From positions 1,364,001 to 1,428,000 of the forward strand of contig JABMLP010000007.1 of NCBI GenBank assembly GCA_013176395.1: DNA of 64,000 bases, read 5' to 3'. A program made the translations under genes and the position numbers. Below, piece by piece: positions 10,720-23,293 of this stretch. The notes beneath the pieces were generated by a model. It was given only the letters and a program-made list of their open reading frames with translations, did not search any database and had not been told where the DNA came from. How positions within the stretch are numbered: the stretch's first letter is position 1; the number at the start of each line of letters is the position of its first letter. Source of the stretch: Venturia oleaginea (taxonomy: Eukaryota; Ascomycota; Dothideomycetes; Venturiales; Venturiaceae).

Positions 10720-13498
10720 TTCCGATTCGACATGGAGGTCGTTATGTTTTGCGGGTGATTTGATGCACGTGAGCTGGGCAAGCTGTAGTTTGTAGAGGTA
10801 AAGCAGACTGATGCTTGAGTAATGATACCAAATGCGGCTACGGTTTGTCAGATGTTTACCTCTCGATGTACACTTTTTGCGGTCCGTATTCGTTAGACAA
10901 GCATGTGCTGCTCTTCCTGACTTGACCAGACTTAATTTGTTGAGAGAGCAGGTATCTTCCGACAAGTTATCCGATGAACCAGATGATCTCGAGCTGAGCT
11001 TGAGCACGTCGGAAGGAGAATAGGCGTTTCTTGGAAAGACGGAATGCGATATTCTCGACCACTTCTGTTGGACGACTTACGATAGCGTCATTTGGGGCCA
11101 TGTTGACTGTTCGATCTGTTGTTGTTAGCGATTCACGACCTTAAAGAGAGTAATAGAAGAGCTTACCTCAGACCGATTTGGGGGGGGGGGGGGGGCGAGC
11201 GGATGGTTAACGATTGAGAGAGACTCGCGGTCTGTGAATCTGAAAGACCAAGACGTTGTGGCCTCATCCCTGACCAAAAAGGTTTTATCGTATGAAGAGA
11301 GAGATACAAGAGAAGTGAGGCCATTGTGCCCTTGCCTGCATGACAAAACAATAATAGACAGCATGATACTGCCTGGCTTTAGCGCTGGGTATTGTGGGAT
11401 TTTTTTGAAGCCTGGGATCCTACAAGGGGAACTATCAATCAGACAGGCTGCCAGTGTTTACCGATGACGCACCATTTAAAACCCGGTTCGAGGTGAGTGG
11501 GGGGAATGCAAGCCACAAAATTCTCTTGGAGATTTGCAGATGTATGTCATGTCCATACGCTGTTCTCACCCAACGCGAAGTCGAGCTCAAGTTGTTCGTC
11601 CATCCACACGGAGCGGTCGTTCCGCAGGTGAATCTATCTTCGACAATCGTATCTAAAATAGTTGATAAACAGGTTTTCTCAATGCCGAATGGTGTTTCTT
11701 TTCTTCTGTGGTCCCAAGAACCAAGCCTTTTATCCATATGCCTTCTTGTGTCTCATCCATGCGAGACTTTTAGTATTAGGCGGTGATATAGCAATCGGCT
11801 TCGTCATCGATGTCACAGTTGCCATGTTAAATTATTAGCAGATGACTGAAAGATTGTGAGGGCGATTGTATAAGGTGAGGTTTACGTTCATACAAAGTAC
11901 TGAGGCAGCTAGGTACGTATCGGCGGACTGTCAAGCAAAACTAACACGTAGGTCAATATGGATTATCTAGTGCTCTTGTCGAGACATGATTACACGAGTC
12001 TTTTGGTCGATACCAAACGATGAGGGTCTCGTGTTTCTGCTAACAATTCCGCTAGTGTTAAACAGCTGGTGCTCGGCCGAATGGAACGCTCCTGCGCAAC
12101 TGCACGCGGCGCTCGCCTGAGAAGCTTGCCAGTGCTCTAGGATTCAGCTGCCCGGTGACATGTCCCGATATGAAATGTATTTGGACAGTTCAGGACTGCA
12201 TACCATATGCCATGGCTCGCTAAGCCAAGCAAATCCGAACGTGCAATCGGCGCTGTTATGTCCTCATCATCGGAAGCCAGCTGTGCGGAGACCAAAGGTA
12301 TTCCGATGAGTGAGAAAAGAGTTTGCAAACTCCTTCCCGATACATGCTCGTTCCATGATGGAGTCGTTGTGGAACTTGAACGTAAGCCGGAGCAAATAGC
12401 GTTGGGCTCGCGGCTCGCCATGTTGTCCTTGTCGGCCAGTTCACCTACTGCAAAGGCAGCACGACTGCCATCTAGTCTCCTCTTGATATGTAATTTCTCT
12501 ATCGGCAGGTATCCGATGACAATGTTTCAAAGGGTCGGTGTAATGATTTGTGAGTGGATGGATGTGGTGAGGAGGAATATAGTCCGGGGTGGGCCTGGAA
12601 TTCAAAGTTGTATTGGGAGTGGAGAGACTCATACTCAAACGGTTCGAGGCTGTGGCGTACGAGAGAGTGTTTACGGTAGAGAAAGTCGAGGCAATGCGAC
12701 TTTGGATTGAGACAGGTAGCCTAAACGAGTTAGGGTTACGATGTCCCGCTTGAGATATAGTCGCTACCGGCGGCGATGAATAACTTTATGATGCGAGTCT
12801 TCCAACGGCTCGCAATCCCTTCATCTACCAGACTGCCACGGCAAGGGACCAAGTGCTGGCTGGCTGCCACAGTCAGGATCCTGCTGCTGCCCTGGCTGGC
12901 TGGCTGGCTGCCTGCCTTCAAGACGGCCTGCTGCTGCCCTGCCTTCAAGTCGGCCTGCTCTGTCTCGATCTCGCCCTCTTCATCAAGAGGTAGAAAGGTA
13001 ATGTTCTCCGCCGGCGCACTGAAACTCTGTACCCATCGCCCTTCTCTCCTCACTGCTAGCCTTCACCAATCGTCTAGCCCACCAGTGTCTGAAGAAAGCT
13101 CCACCAAGTTCCACTCATGCCTCACGCAAAACCGCTGAACAGAATACCACCCCACCTGCCAGCTGAGAATCCCATCGCCTGTTCCGCTGCTTTTCTCGCG
13201 AGCTCCCCGCCTTGGCTTGGTCAATCAGCCAGTACAAATATTCGTCTAGCAGCCTCTCCGTAAATCGTGATCCATCGTCCACCTGCCTGTTACTTGTTTC
13301 CCCCGCTGGAGGCCGCTGAAAGCCCATACTTGAGCCTGCTCTCGCCGCCAACACAGCCTAACTTAACCACCACTCGGACTTTGCATCATCGACACGACCG
13401 CTTTATTTCACTATCTATGCTGACTATCTGGGATTCCCTTCCTTGACCAACCAAACACTAGCCTGGTGACTTCCCCTCCAACCCCCCAAGCGCCGGCC
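10720..13498. other. Long intergenic region with low-complexity tracts
   Basis: No gene could be supported. Visible structure includes a 16-base G run at about 11180-11195 and a TGGCTGGC/CTGCCTTCAAG-rich tandem stretch around 12855-12960. The last 400 bases are pyrimidine-rich and probably the promoter and 5' leader of the RING protein. Frames such as 12207-12710 lack any family motif. Confidence 0.5.
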
Positions 13499-15025
13499 AT
13501 GGACGCCGAATCACCCTTGGGATACCGTGATAGAAATCCCTCAACTCAACAACACCAAAACCGACCAGAGCCATCTTCTATTTACTTAGGACAATCGCTA
13601 GATTCCGTCATGTCTGAACCCGACGTGCTGGAGCCGTATCACTTCGATTCACATCCAACCATCGCCGAAGAGCCATTTTCACGGCCTCCAACTCAGCCCA
13701 CACGGATGAATGGCAATGCAACTTCATGGAGGACTATGAACATGAACCCTATCCCTCACAATTTCTATGGCGAGTTTCAATCACAGTTTCTGCCACCACA
13801 GCAATTGCCGTACTCGGGGCCTCTGTACACCTCAACCAATCATGCTCTTACGATTCCAACGACAGAAATGGTATCTAGAGAAAGGCAGTCTCTCGCACTT
13901 GCTGCGAATCAACGAGCCGCACGAGAGGCTAGGACTGCGGCGTCACTCACAGCACAACAAGAGCCTGCAGTAAAATTATCCACCCCACCTTGTAAATCCA
14001 CAGGAACGGCCACCCGTAAACCAGTCGAAGGCGAGTGTCCGGTCTGTTGGGAGCCATTCCTTGATGCGCAGACGATACTCTTCTGCAAGACCACCTGCGG
14101 TAACAATTTCCACAAAAGCTGCATTGTCGAATGGCTCACAGCCCCGGCAAACCGACAAGAATTACTCAAATGTCCAATGTGTAGAGGAGCATGGGATGAC
14201 CAGGAACTGAAGGAGCTGCATCGGGAGAATGGAATCAGCTCGCCTCGGCCAGCCAAGCGATTTCGACCGGACACCACCTGGGCGGTAAGACAACAGCGCC
14301 AAGAACAAGTGAGAAGGATGACTCGTCAACGTGTATACGAGAGAAGAAATTCTGCCGAGCGTTCACGAGCGACACCATTTGCCTATGACAATCGCCCAAA
14401 CCTTTTCGATCGTGATGAGCAGTCACCTCAATTATCTCCTACATCACCAACGAGCCCACGGAACCAATTTTTACCATCGATGCCCTACGACATACCAATC
14501 GATCCCTCATTTCCTCCCATGGCGAGACCGAACTTCGTCCAGGTCTCAACCAATCCGCAACCTACTGCATTCGGCGCGTCTCAGTTCATGCCGAATGCTA
14601 ACAATAACAGCGACGGACTACGAGCCGCTCAGATGATGCCATTCCAGTTCCAGCCGCCTCCAGCAACTGCAGCTTTCCGGACTCAACCTGGCCCAGCCTA
14701 CCCGATGCACCCTACCATGATTCCGCAAAACTACCAACCTCTGGATCTGAGTATGTCTCAATTTGGTCCGATGTCTCAGACCCGCCCCCGGGCCACACGT
14801 ACCCCAGCCACGCCGAGAATGCAAAACCGCAACTTGCCCACCCAGCAACATCCCTGCCCAGCTATGAGACAACAAAATACGGCAATGCAGCAGCAGCAGC
14901 AGCAGCAGGTCTATCCTGGAAGCCTCGCACCTCAGCCGCCATCTCCTGACTCTCAAGCATTGTGGGCACAACACCACCAGTACTATTACTCGCAGACCTA
15001 CACTACCGTCTTTATGAACAATTGA
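13499..15025 (+). CDS. RING-finger protein, probable E3 ubiquitin ligase
   Basis: A single exon encodes 508 residues from the ATG at 13499; the frame is open upstream, but only from a GTG. A RING finger spans residues about 180-229: CPVCWEPFLDA, then CKTTCGNNFHKSCIVEWL, then KCPMCRGAW. This gives the ordered Cys/His zinc ligands of a RING-H2-like fold with a long loop before the last pair. The rest is low complexity, rich in Pro, Gln, Asn, Ser and Met, with a run of seven Gln near the C-terminus. Such architecture suggests an E3 ligase with disordered flanks, but substrates and location are not evident. A short basic region (VRRMTRQRVYERRNS) follows the RING and could be a nuclear signal. Confidence 0.82.
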   Translation: MDAESPLGYRDRNPSTQQHQNRPEPSSIYLGQSLDSVMSEPDVLEPYHFDSHPTIAEEPFSRPPTQPTRMNGNATSWRTMNMNPIPHNFYGEFQSQFLPPQQLPYSGPLYTSTNHALTIPTTEMVSRERQSLALAANQRAAREARTAASLTAQQEPAVKLSTPPCKSTGTATRKPVEGECPVCWEPFLDAQTILFCKTTCGNNFHKSCIVEWLTAPANRQELLKCPMCRGAWDDQELKELHRENGISSPRPAKRFRPDTTWAVRQQRQEQVRRMTRQRVYERRNSAERSRATPFAYDNRPNLFDRDEQSPQLSPTSPTSPRNQFLPSMPYDIPIDPSFPPMARPNFVQVSTNPQPTAFGASQFMPNANNNSDGLRAAQMMPFQFQPPPATAAFRTQPGPAYPMHPTMIPQNYQPLDLSMSQFGPMSQTRPRATRTPATPRMQNRNLPTQQHPCPAMRQQNTAMQQQQQQQVYPGSLAPQPPSPDSQALWAQHHQYYYSQTYTTVFMNN

Positions 15026-15744
15026 GAGAGCTTCTCACTTGCTCGGGCCTTTACCTTGGCCGGTAGTCGTTTCGTGGCACAGGCTGTTTTTGAGTATGCT
15101 GATATCACGTGACCGGTGATACAAGGGCTCTCCGAGACAGATTGGGACACGGCTCAAAGCCTTTGGCGTTTTTCATTACTTTCGCTTCTTCGACTGGAGG
15201 ACAATAGTAACTCTGGGTTTTCGGCATTTGGGCGTTTAGCATTCATTTTGAGGGTTACTTCGGAGTTCTAATGATATCCTGCTTGCGAGCTTGCGGTGAT
15301 ACACGAAGGTAGAGATATTGGCAGTCGATGAGTATATATATGGTAATGAGAAAACTACCTTAATGATAAAGCGAGCAGTGTCTCGCTTCTTGTACCTCCG
15401 AACATGGATGTCAAAGCTTTCGAGTTGATCATCGTGATCATTGATTTTGATTGAGCACTCTGAAAATAGGATCGACACAGGTACATCTTTGAAATCTCGG
15501 TAGAATGATGGCAAGGGCGTTTGCGATATCGGTTTCGCCTTGAGAGTGTTGCATTGAGGTAAGTTGATTCTTGGCGGACGTGAAGTGACAGTGACGAGGG
15601 AAAACAACAATGATTATGAAAAGATATCACCAACCAAGCAACCATCGATTCCATCACCCACCCTATTTTCCCACAACCAACTCCAACCAAGAACAACCCC
15701 TCAATTAATAATAAACACGCCGTTGTTTACACCGCTGTATATAT
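15026..15744. other. Convergent intergenic region, no gene
   Basis: The 3' ends of the RING gene and of the glyoxal oxidase gene face each other here. No coding or repeat signal was recognised. Confidence 0.5.
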
Positions 15745-18700
15745 TCAGATACCGGGTAGTTTGAACCCACCGACATTAGGCCACTCCCCCAGTCTGGCAG
15801 GATCCCCTCCTATCCTGACGAATTGGCTGTGGCTGGGTATCCCGCCATCGAGAACCCACAGCTGGAACCAGCCTGGGGGACAGATGCGGGCGTTGGGAGG
15901 GGCGATGATGGTACATGTTACATTTTTCCCATTCCCACCTCCCGCCGCACAATTGAATTCAGGGAAGAGGGTGCGTTGACCCATGTTATTCCCATGCGTC
16001 GATGATTCCGCTCCTGTCAGCGAGATCTTGATGTTTGTCGTTGAGGTGAAGGTTGTTGGGGTTATCGGTATGGGTTGTGCGTATGCCCAGTCTTTAGTCG
16101 TGAGGGTGTAGGAGGGACGTGGGGCGCGGGAGAGGATATAAGGAGGTATGAAAACTTCGACTCTATATTCCTCTGGGAATTTGACGACTGCCGTTCCGGT
16201 TTCTTGTGGATCACTACCACTAACTAACACGCGTCCATCCTGCATCAAAATAGCTTCGGAATGGTAGAGGCGCGCAATCGTCGTGTTGGCCATGACGGAC
16301 ATCCTTTTATGCAGCGGTTTAGAGGGATCGTAAAGAACGGCGTTTAGATTTGGATTATTCCCCAGGCCGAAGCCGGCACGGCCTTATTGTGCACCGTTGA
16401 GAATTAGATAGGTGCCATCGGGAAGAGCGGTGATGCAGGAAATGACGCGTTTAGAGGGCATGCGTTCGACTTCCCACACGGGGTTTAGGAGGGAGGGTTG
16501 GGTGGAGATGCAATTGTCGAGGGCGATTTCGGGGCCCGGGATCGTGCCGCCGCAGATTAGGATTGTGAGGGGGTCTTTGTAAGGGGCGTGTTGGGGGAGG
16601 AGGATCATGGAGCCTTCGAAGGGGTAGGTTCGGCCGCCGAGGAAGTTGTTTACGGCTGGGTGTGCGTGTTAGTTGATAGGCAAGTGGATAGGTGGATAAG
16701 AATGGGAACGCACCTCCGGGCATATTTGGTAGGGTCTTGGTTGTGGCGAATGTGACTTCGTCCATTACCAGTGCCTCGTTGTAATAGGCGATGAAGATAC
16801 CGCCGTCGGGCAAGACTGCTATGAATGGATAATGGTTATAGGGATCTGTCCTTTGCAAAAACAGTAGGGTAAGATTGGGCCCAACAGGAGAGAGTAATTC
16901 CAAAGTCGGTACTGCCTTTCCATTCGAGCCATCTTGTCCGCCTACGACTAAGATACTGCCATTGCTCATGATCATGGTGGTAGGATACCATCTTCCATTT
17001 TGAAGCTTCACAGCAGGATAGCTCTCTTGCCAATCATTCTTGGAAGGCTGGCTGGGCGATCCATCAGGCCAATACATGCCTTTAAAAAGAGTTAGTTGTG
17101 ATACCTGAATATCCGCATCAGATGAGTGCTTACGAATTCCAAACGTTGAGCCTAAAGCCCAGCCTCCGATGTTGATCTGCCGTCCTGCTTTGTCTGGGAG
17201 CGTGAGACTGGCAGAACAGAATATGTCAGATGAGACGTGCATCGGCCGCCATGCTGTGCTCCAGTTCCCACCGCTATCGACGATGCTTGGGTCCAATTCG
17301 TAGGCACCTGTGGTGTTTGGCGCTCCTGTGAAAAGCTCGTTAGACTCGTGATCTTTTGGTGCCATAGTCGTTTGAAATTAATGTAGGCATGAGGCTGCGT
17401 AAAAGCTCGAATTCAATCACGCAATTATGAAATTAGATCAAGCCATCAAAGTTCAAGGCAATTTCGGCTATATAATTGACCAGGAACTTTGGTGACTCGA
17501 TCTGTGATTGGCGAGCTCGTATCAAGTCCTAAGTCTTCATATCCGTTCAGATCGTCGCATCATACTATTTGTATGCGAAAACTTACCAGTGCCAAACTTC
17601 TCCAGGAAAGTGATCTTGCCATTAACACCAAGTGCCGTGACCAGAGGGACAACTACTCCGGGCACGTAGAATTGATACTGGCCTGCTGCTGGACCAGTCG
17701 GGAATTTCCATTCATATAGGACTTCCTCTGCTATGCTATTCCAAGTATAGTATGAAAGTCTATTTCCACCGCCGCAAATCCGTGTGATGTTACCAGAACA
17801 GGCCCTGGTTCATCAGTATATGATAAGGCAATGTGGAGGAGTGGGCTACTAACATATTGCACTCAGATTCTGCCGTCAGCTTTCCTCCATTTGGAACTAC
17901 ATTCGCTATATCACCACACCTAAGCCGATCAGTTACATTCTGTCAAATTACGAGCACTATACTTGCCAACACTCCTGCCCGAACTCCATGCCAGCAGCGT
18001 TGTAGCGATACTGAGAGCATAGAGATAGACAGGTTGCTGCAGTATTGCTTTTCTCCATCACCGTCTTATAATCTAAGGTCCTGGTCGTAGAACCTGCAAC
18101 ATCAGACATGCAACCAGCATAACTCCATTTCCCAGGTAAGCCAGTCTTCTGTGCCGTCGGAGGCTGATATATTTGAAGTGTTGTGTTGGAATAGACCGAC
18201 AACCTATCGCCAGCACCGCACTTCTCTGTGGCATTACCTCCACAACTCATCCCGCAATCGGAATCTTTGGTTAATGCGCCACCATTGCGGACAAAATTGT
18301 CACAGAAACATTGGACACTCTGTTGTGCTTGTTAGCTTATTCTTGTGATTTATTGGGGTCTTTGTAATCACGTATTCCATGCCAGCTACAGAATAGCCAA
18401 GTCCGGCACAGGTGGAAATGCATGATTCCACCGTCGAAGTAGGAAGATCTGGTTGTTGGGTAGCGAAGATTCGACCACTCACTCCATCTATGTAACAGCC
18501 CTTGTAAGACCAATTCTTGGGAATGCCAACAGCAGCCGCCTTTGGAGGTGCTGGCTTCATACCCGTGACTAAAGTGTTGGAGGCCTTGGGCAAGACAGCC
18601 TCAGGTGCAGATACATTGACTGAAGGTCCGGGATTAGCAATGGGAATAGACTGTGACGGTCCTATCTTGTAAATGCTTAGCTCATATAAGCCGCTACATT

Positions 18701-19650
18701 TTTGAGTGCTGCAAGACATGTTAGTACGAGGAAGCTGCGTCAATAGTCTACATAAACCTACGCATTGCCACCACACGGAAGAGAGCATTCAGAATCTGGT
18801 ACATTGCCGGCTGCGGGACCAAGACTATTTCAGCAGTCTGACGTTGGAAGTCAGTGATCGATACCCGATGGATTCGACGGGGTAATCGAAGAGAAAGCAT
18901 GGAACTCACAGCAAACTACATTGAAAGTTAGCCAGAGTGCCAATTCCAAGGTAAGTGTAAAAGCCCTGGAAACGTAAGACCGAGTATTTGGATGAATCTC
19001 AGCATCGTCAACTGAGATGGAATGCTGATTATGTATCACTGAGGATGAAAACCTGGGGATTTACGTTCGTGAAATTTGGCAATTTGTACGGAGAGTAAAG
19101 TCGAATCAACAGCTAACTCTTGGGTCGCGGCAGTCACGTTCTCTCATTCCTTAATATAGTCTTTCTGCAATATGTTCTCACGTACCTGAAAATTTTGTTC
19201 CAGCTAATAAATGTCCCTTGCTGTTGCAAATCGAGGCACATTTTTCGCCAGTTAGATTTACATCATTGAGTATAGGACCTGACAATGTCCTAGAGGCGAC
19301 AGAATCCCTAAATCATCAGTCAGCAATCGGTCAAACTGTCAACTCGGGACGAACTCACGTGTAGCAGCCAAGATACGTTAAAGCAGGTGTGGGGTCTGTA
19401 TCACGGCCATTAGGAGCGGTATCTGTGGCGCTCAAAGCCTGCTTCACGCATCAGAATTCGGATCCAAAGGATCCAACCCACGCCAAGCAGTGTGTTATCA
19501 GTGGGTACGAAAAGGAACCGGATTTGTGAATGTTCGCCGCACATCCGAGCGGTCTGTTTCGTCTCCACTGATAGCAGTATGATCCCAGGATCTCGTTGTG
19601 ATGAAGATACGCACAGAGACAACAAAGAATAGCAGCAAGGACCGAAACAT
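15745..19650 (-). pseudogene. WSC-domain glyoxal oxidase with premature stop
   Basis: Many exons on the minus strand begin with a signal peptide (MFRSLLLFFVVSALSA, ATG at 19650). Three WSC carbohydrate-binding domains follow: LTYLGCYT..., NWSYKGCYIDGV... and GKWSYAGCMSDV.... After a linker (GQYQFYVPGVVVPL, KITFLEKFGTG) comes the glyoxal/galactose-oxidase beta-propeller and the C-terminal DUF1929-like domain. Copper-radical residues by family comparison are Cys in DIFCSASL, Tyr in RWYPTTM, Tyr-His in ARLYHSEAIL, and His in THGNNMGQR. An in-frame TAA lies at 16384-16386, between NGAQ and GRAGFGLGN. The reading frame then continues unbroken to 15745. The stop removes the YH pair and the last His, so the truncated product should lack activity. 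The intact family makes extracellular H2O2. Confidence 0.87.
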
Positions 19651-20249
19651 TAGCGTTATTGATCAGAAGGAAGCGACAGTGATTGAGAAAGGCGTGTAAA
19701 GGTATTAAGAGAAAACAATATATGCCATATCAGAAAGTTAAGAAACAGTAGATGTGAGAAGAAAGAGAAATAGTTCTAGTCTAGAACGATGTATCGAAAT
19801 GGTCGATAAGTTTGTGCAATTTACGCTTCGTAATAGGGTTGTGGACCAGCCGCCCTGGATTTTCCAAAAGAGAGGTCTTGTTGATGAGAGGAAGACGGAT
19901 GTGGATAGAGAGCGATGCTTTGACAGCACAGACCCTTCCAGGAATCCAGGCGAAGGTTCATCCCGTGCCGGTGCAACCCACGAAGTTCACTCTTGCAGCG
20001 TTCCATAGTATAGCATTGACAACAGGGAGAGCCATATTGAGAGGCCACCAGCTATGCCTGTACCGTTACCACGTCCCCATCCATACCCGCAAGTCCTAGT
20101 CAAACAATGTACAGCCCGAGGCTGCGGCCGCCCCTTCTATCCATGTCTGACATGAGCTGACCTGCAGAAAATATTTTCCTCCAAGAAGTCGCTAAGCACT
20201 GGCTTGAAAAGGGAGCTCTGTACGTGTACGATTTCGTCTAAGAGGAGGA
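19651..20249. other. Intergenic, nothing recognised
   Basis: This is the promoter side of the glyoxal oxidase gene and the truncated end of the GH16-like gene. No missing GH16 catalytic segment was found here on the minus strand. Confidence 0.45.
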
Positions 20250-20972
20250 TCAATTGAGCATGAATAGCCATTGACGAGAGCAATTCAACTGGGAAAAGTC
20301 TACCAGGACCTGAGTAACTGTGCAATACAGCTTCCTAGACTTCACAGTCATTCCACGCGTATCTCCCTCGCCCCAAGTCGACTTCTTCGCCACCACCTCA
20401 ACTTTTCCATACTTGATGGATTTCTTCCCTCTTGTGGAGAGACGAGCGCTGCGAACAGGATTGATGATCGTACCAGCAGTCTTGTTGCTCCGAATAGAAC
20501 ATGAGTTGATCTCCCCTGCTGGCGCAGTACAAGTCCCATCTGTCGTCAGATTCAATACAAAATTATCGTACATCTGATCCAATGTGATTGGCGTTGAATT
20601 AAGTGCCGAGGTCGACACGATGTGAAGGCCTTGAGCATCCGTATACGCGTTTTTGGGATCATCAGTTGTCCCTAGACAGCTTTTAGCGAGGAGACCAGAA
20701 GTGGCACAGGAAACTGACATTCGAAGGTACCAGAGCCAAAACCACCTCGCTGAATTTCATACCTCCACGACGACATGTCAATATTGCGAAAGTTATCCTC
20801 AAAGATTAGACAGTACTGTGAATCCAACTCAGCGTATACAGATGAAGACTCAAGAGCGAGACTGACCTCATTATTGGAAACTCCAATCCATGCGAAGTAG
20901 CATATCACTCCACCCGCTGCGAGACCGATAAGTAAGGATGCCCAGAATATTATTATTTCCCTTTTTTCTCTG
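20250..20972 (-). pseudogene. GH16-like beta-glucanase, 3'-truncated
   Basis: Minus-strand exons encode a transmembrane anchor (IIIFWASLLIGLAAGGVICY) and then CLIFEDNFRNIDMSSWRYEI, QRGGFGSGTFEWTTDDPKNA, GLHIVSTSALNSTPITLD and KSIKYGKVEVVAK. This is the N-terminal half of a membrane-anchored GH16/beta-glucan-binding type protein of the concanavalin-A-like fold. Two introns are visible, after GVSNNE and within the Trp codon of FEWTTD. After KVEVVAK the family continues with an Ala-Ile-Trp-Met segment and the ExDxxE catalytic motif. Here the frame runs into unrelated sequence and stops at 20250. The catalytic centre is therefore missing. An upstream exon starting near 21490 (MDTPRSTPTWRILDQ) may belong to the same gene, but its joining is unclear. 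Confidence 0.65.
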
Positions 20973-21499
20973 AAGTCGCATTAGCTAGTGGTTTCGGTCT
21001 CTGTTCATGTGTTCGCACTTATGTTTCCGCCGTCTCGGCGGCGCAAGTCCTTGAAATAAGGTTAGGAATGATCCTTTCTTTTTTTGTTGTACTGGCAAAC
21101 CAGGAAACCAAGGTGAAAGATGTGAGCTTGACAGCTCAACGCCTCATCGGTTGGAGAGTGTGGCTTCGGTATAGGGGTGTTGAAGAACGAGTTTGATGTG
21201 ACGTAGCAAATAGATTTTTGGGTGATATCGGTCCTCTTTCGCTTTGGGACGTTGCATTTCGTGTTGCATAAATGGTGGATAGAGATGTGTAGTCACAGGA
21301 CCTGAAGAAGATGGAATCAAGGTCTCAAGTGTCGCGCCCACGCCGACATTGGGATCTCGGGAGGGCACTTACTTGTAACGTTCTCTAATATGTCCACCTT
21401 TGATGAAGTCCTTAAATTTCCCTCGCTGTTATTCAAGTTCAAAGCCTGGTCTAAGATTCGCCATGTGGGCGTCGAGCGTGGAGTGTCCATTGTGATTTA

Positions 21500-23293
21500 G
21501 AATGCCACTCTACTTTTCGTATATTCCGGATCCTACAAGCAGTATCTCGTTGTTAGCTAGGTACAGCAAGTAGCGAAAGAGATATTGAAGCGGAGTCTTA
21601 CACTTCGAGTTCCGTTTAGAAACGAGATGAACAGTTTGTCATGGAAAACAAGTGCACACGAGTTTTCCATTATTGTGATTCTTATCTTCCACAGGAACGA
21701 GGGTAACGGCGTGGTGATCTCTTCCGGTAAGAGTTTCGCCACGGGTATCGTGGCACATTCCGTGAACATTGCCCTGAGCCTGTGCATATCCTGCATACGG
21801 AAATTTAATGGTCCACTAAATCGACAAAGCTCATCCTTGCACCCCGTGCCTCGGGGCCTTGGTCAATGCATCTGTACAATCACATCAGTGACATTCCGAA
21901 GCCGTATCCTGACGCCGTCCTTCCCATTCCTTCTCTCACTTTCGGCTGTGATTGTAGGACTGACTAGTGTGAGCCTGGACCCCTATCAGAATTTTGAGGA
22001 TCTCCTTGACAGATTGTACTATAAGAGACTCTGAAGCGGTGTTGTTGGAAAAGTACCCCCCTTGTACTTATATAGGCTTAGTTGCCGATCGATCTGGGGC
22101 TTGAAAGTATCTGCTTAGCAAAGATCAGAGCATTACCGGGGTCTATGGGGTTGATTGAGACCTCACAAGATATCCATCTAGAGGCAAGAGAGTTACCGGA
22201 TTGCTTATGGGTAAAGTTTATAGGACACGAGTGGGGGGTTGGGGAGCGCTGAGAGATTGACTCATTACAGTATGTCCGCTGTTGGGAATTGGAGCTATCG
22301 TCTTTCAGTCTTGCTAGTCAAAGGACCAAGGTCGTCCACAAGAATTCTGAGCGACTCTGCTGAATATACAGTCTGGATGCATTCCTAATGACTAAGAACC
22401 TGAGTTAGACCTTTGCATCAGTTCAAGTGACAAGACAGAGGAAAGGTAGCTGCGAGACTTCACTCACGAGCAAACATTCTCGAGCACAGGCAGCCCGCAA
22501 CAGCAAGGTTGCGCAGCCGTTCGCTTGAAATTATTCCATCGAGAGCACTCTGCTCAGGTGACTGAGTTATTTACCTGTACTATGAAGATCAGCCATGGGA
22601 GCATACGCTTTGGCCGTCTGATATCCTTGAATTGATTGCCATCTGCCAATCGTGCAGGGACGTCATAGTGCTATAGTAACAAAATAAGCAGACAGACGTG
22701 AATGCCTTCCAATCCGGCAGGGTGAATGCAGGTGAAAGAGAATGCCTAGAGTTTTGATGCCGACATCAATTACCTATATACGGTGTCTATAGAGAGGCAC
22801 GCACCTATCATATGAACTGTAAAAGAGTTGGAACGACAGCGGATTCTTCTCCTGTGAAAGCGTGAGCGGAAATGAATCAGGCGAGCCAAGTCGCATGTGC
22901 TCGTACGTACGCTAGCTTTCTATACAGGAACATATATGTTGACAGGACTTAAGCTTCGAACACTAGTAAGTGATCGCCTGGAGCCCTATCAATTCAGGAT
23001 GAAGACAAGGCATGTTTCTTCGCCTGGTTTGTTGATCTCATGGATAAACGCTGACTGGAAAGCACAGACTATGGATAGCGAGCCTTGCAGCTCCGGCTTT
23101 CACAGGCTTCGACCTTTCTTATCGACATCCATTCCGATCCGGACCGTTGCATGGTCCTGACAGCCAAGATGATCAGGAGCTACTTCCTCATCAACAATTC
23201 TTAATCCTTGCTCATGACAGCCATATGGTTCGAAAGATGTTTCCCGTTCGTCTTTGAGACATTGAGCATTTTTTTCCCTGCATCTTAGGTGTA
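21500..23293. other. Intergenic, no gene recognised
   Basis: Short frames in both directions show no domain. The last 300 bases are the likely promoter and leader of the glycosyltransferase gene. Confidence 0.5.

Noticed and set aside
12207..12710. 167-codon plus-strand frame
   Set aside because: No domain, low hydrophobic pattern, and a competing minus frame of similar quality; likely chance.
12776..13138. 120-codon frame over Leu/Ala/Cys-rich repeats
   Set aside because: Its protein-like look comes from the CTGG/CTGC low-complexity DNA; it sits in the RING gene leader.
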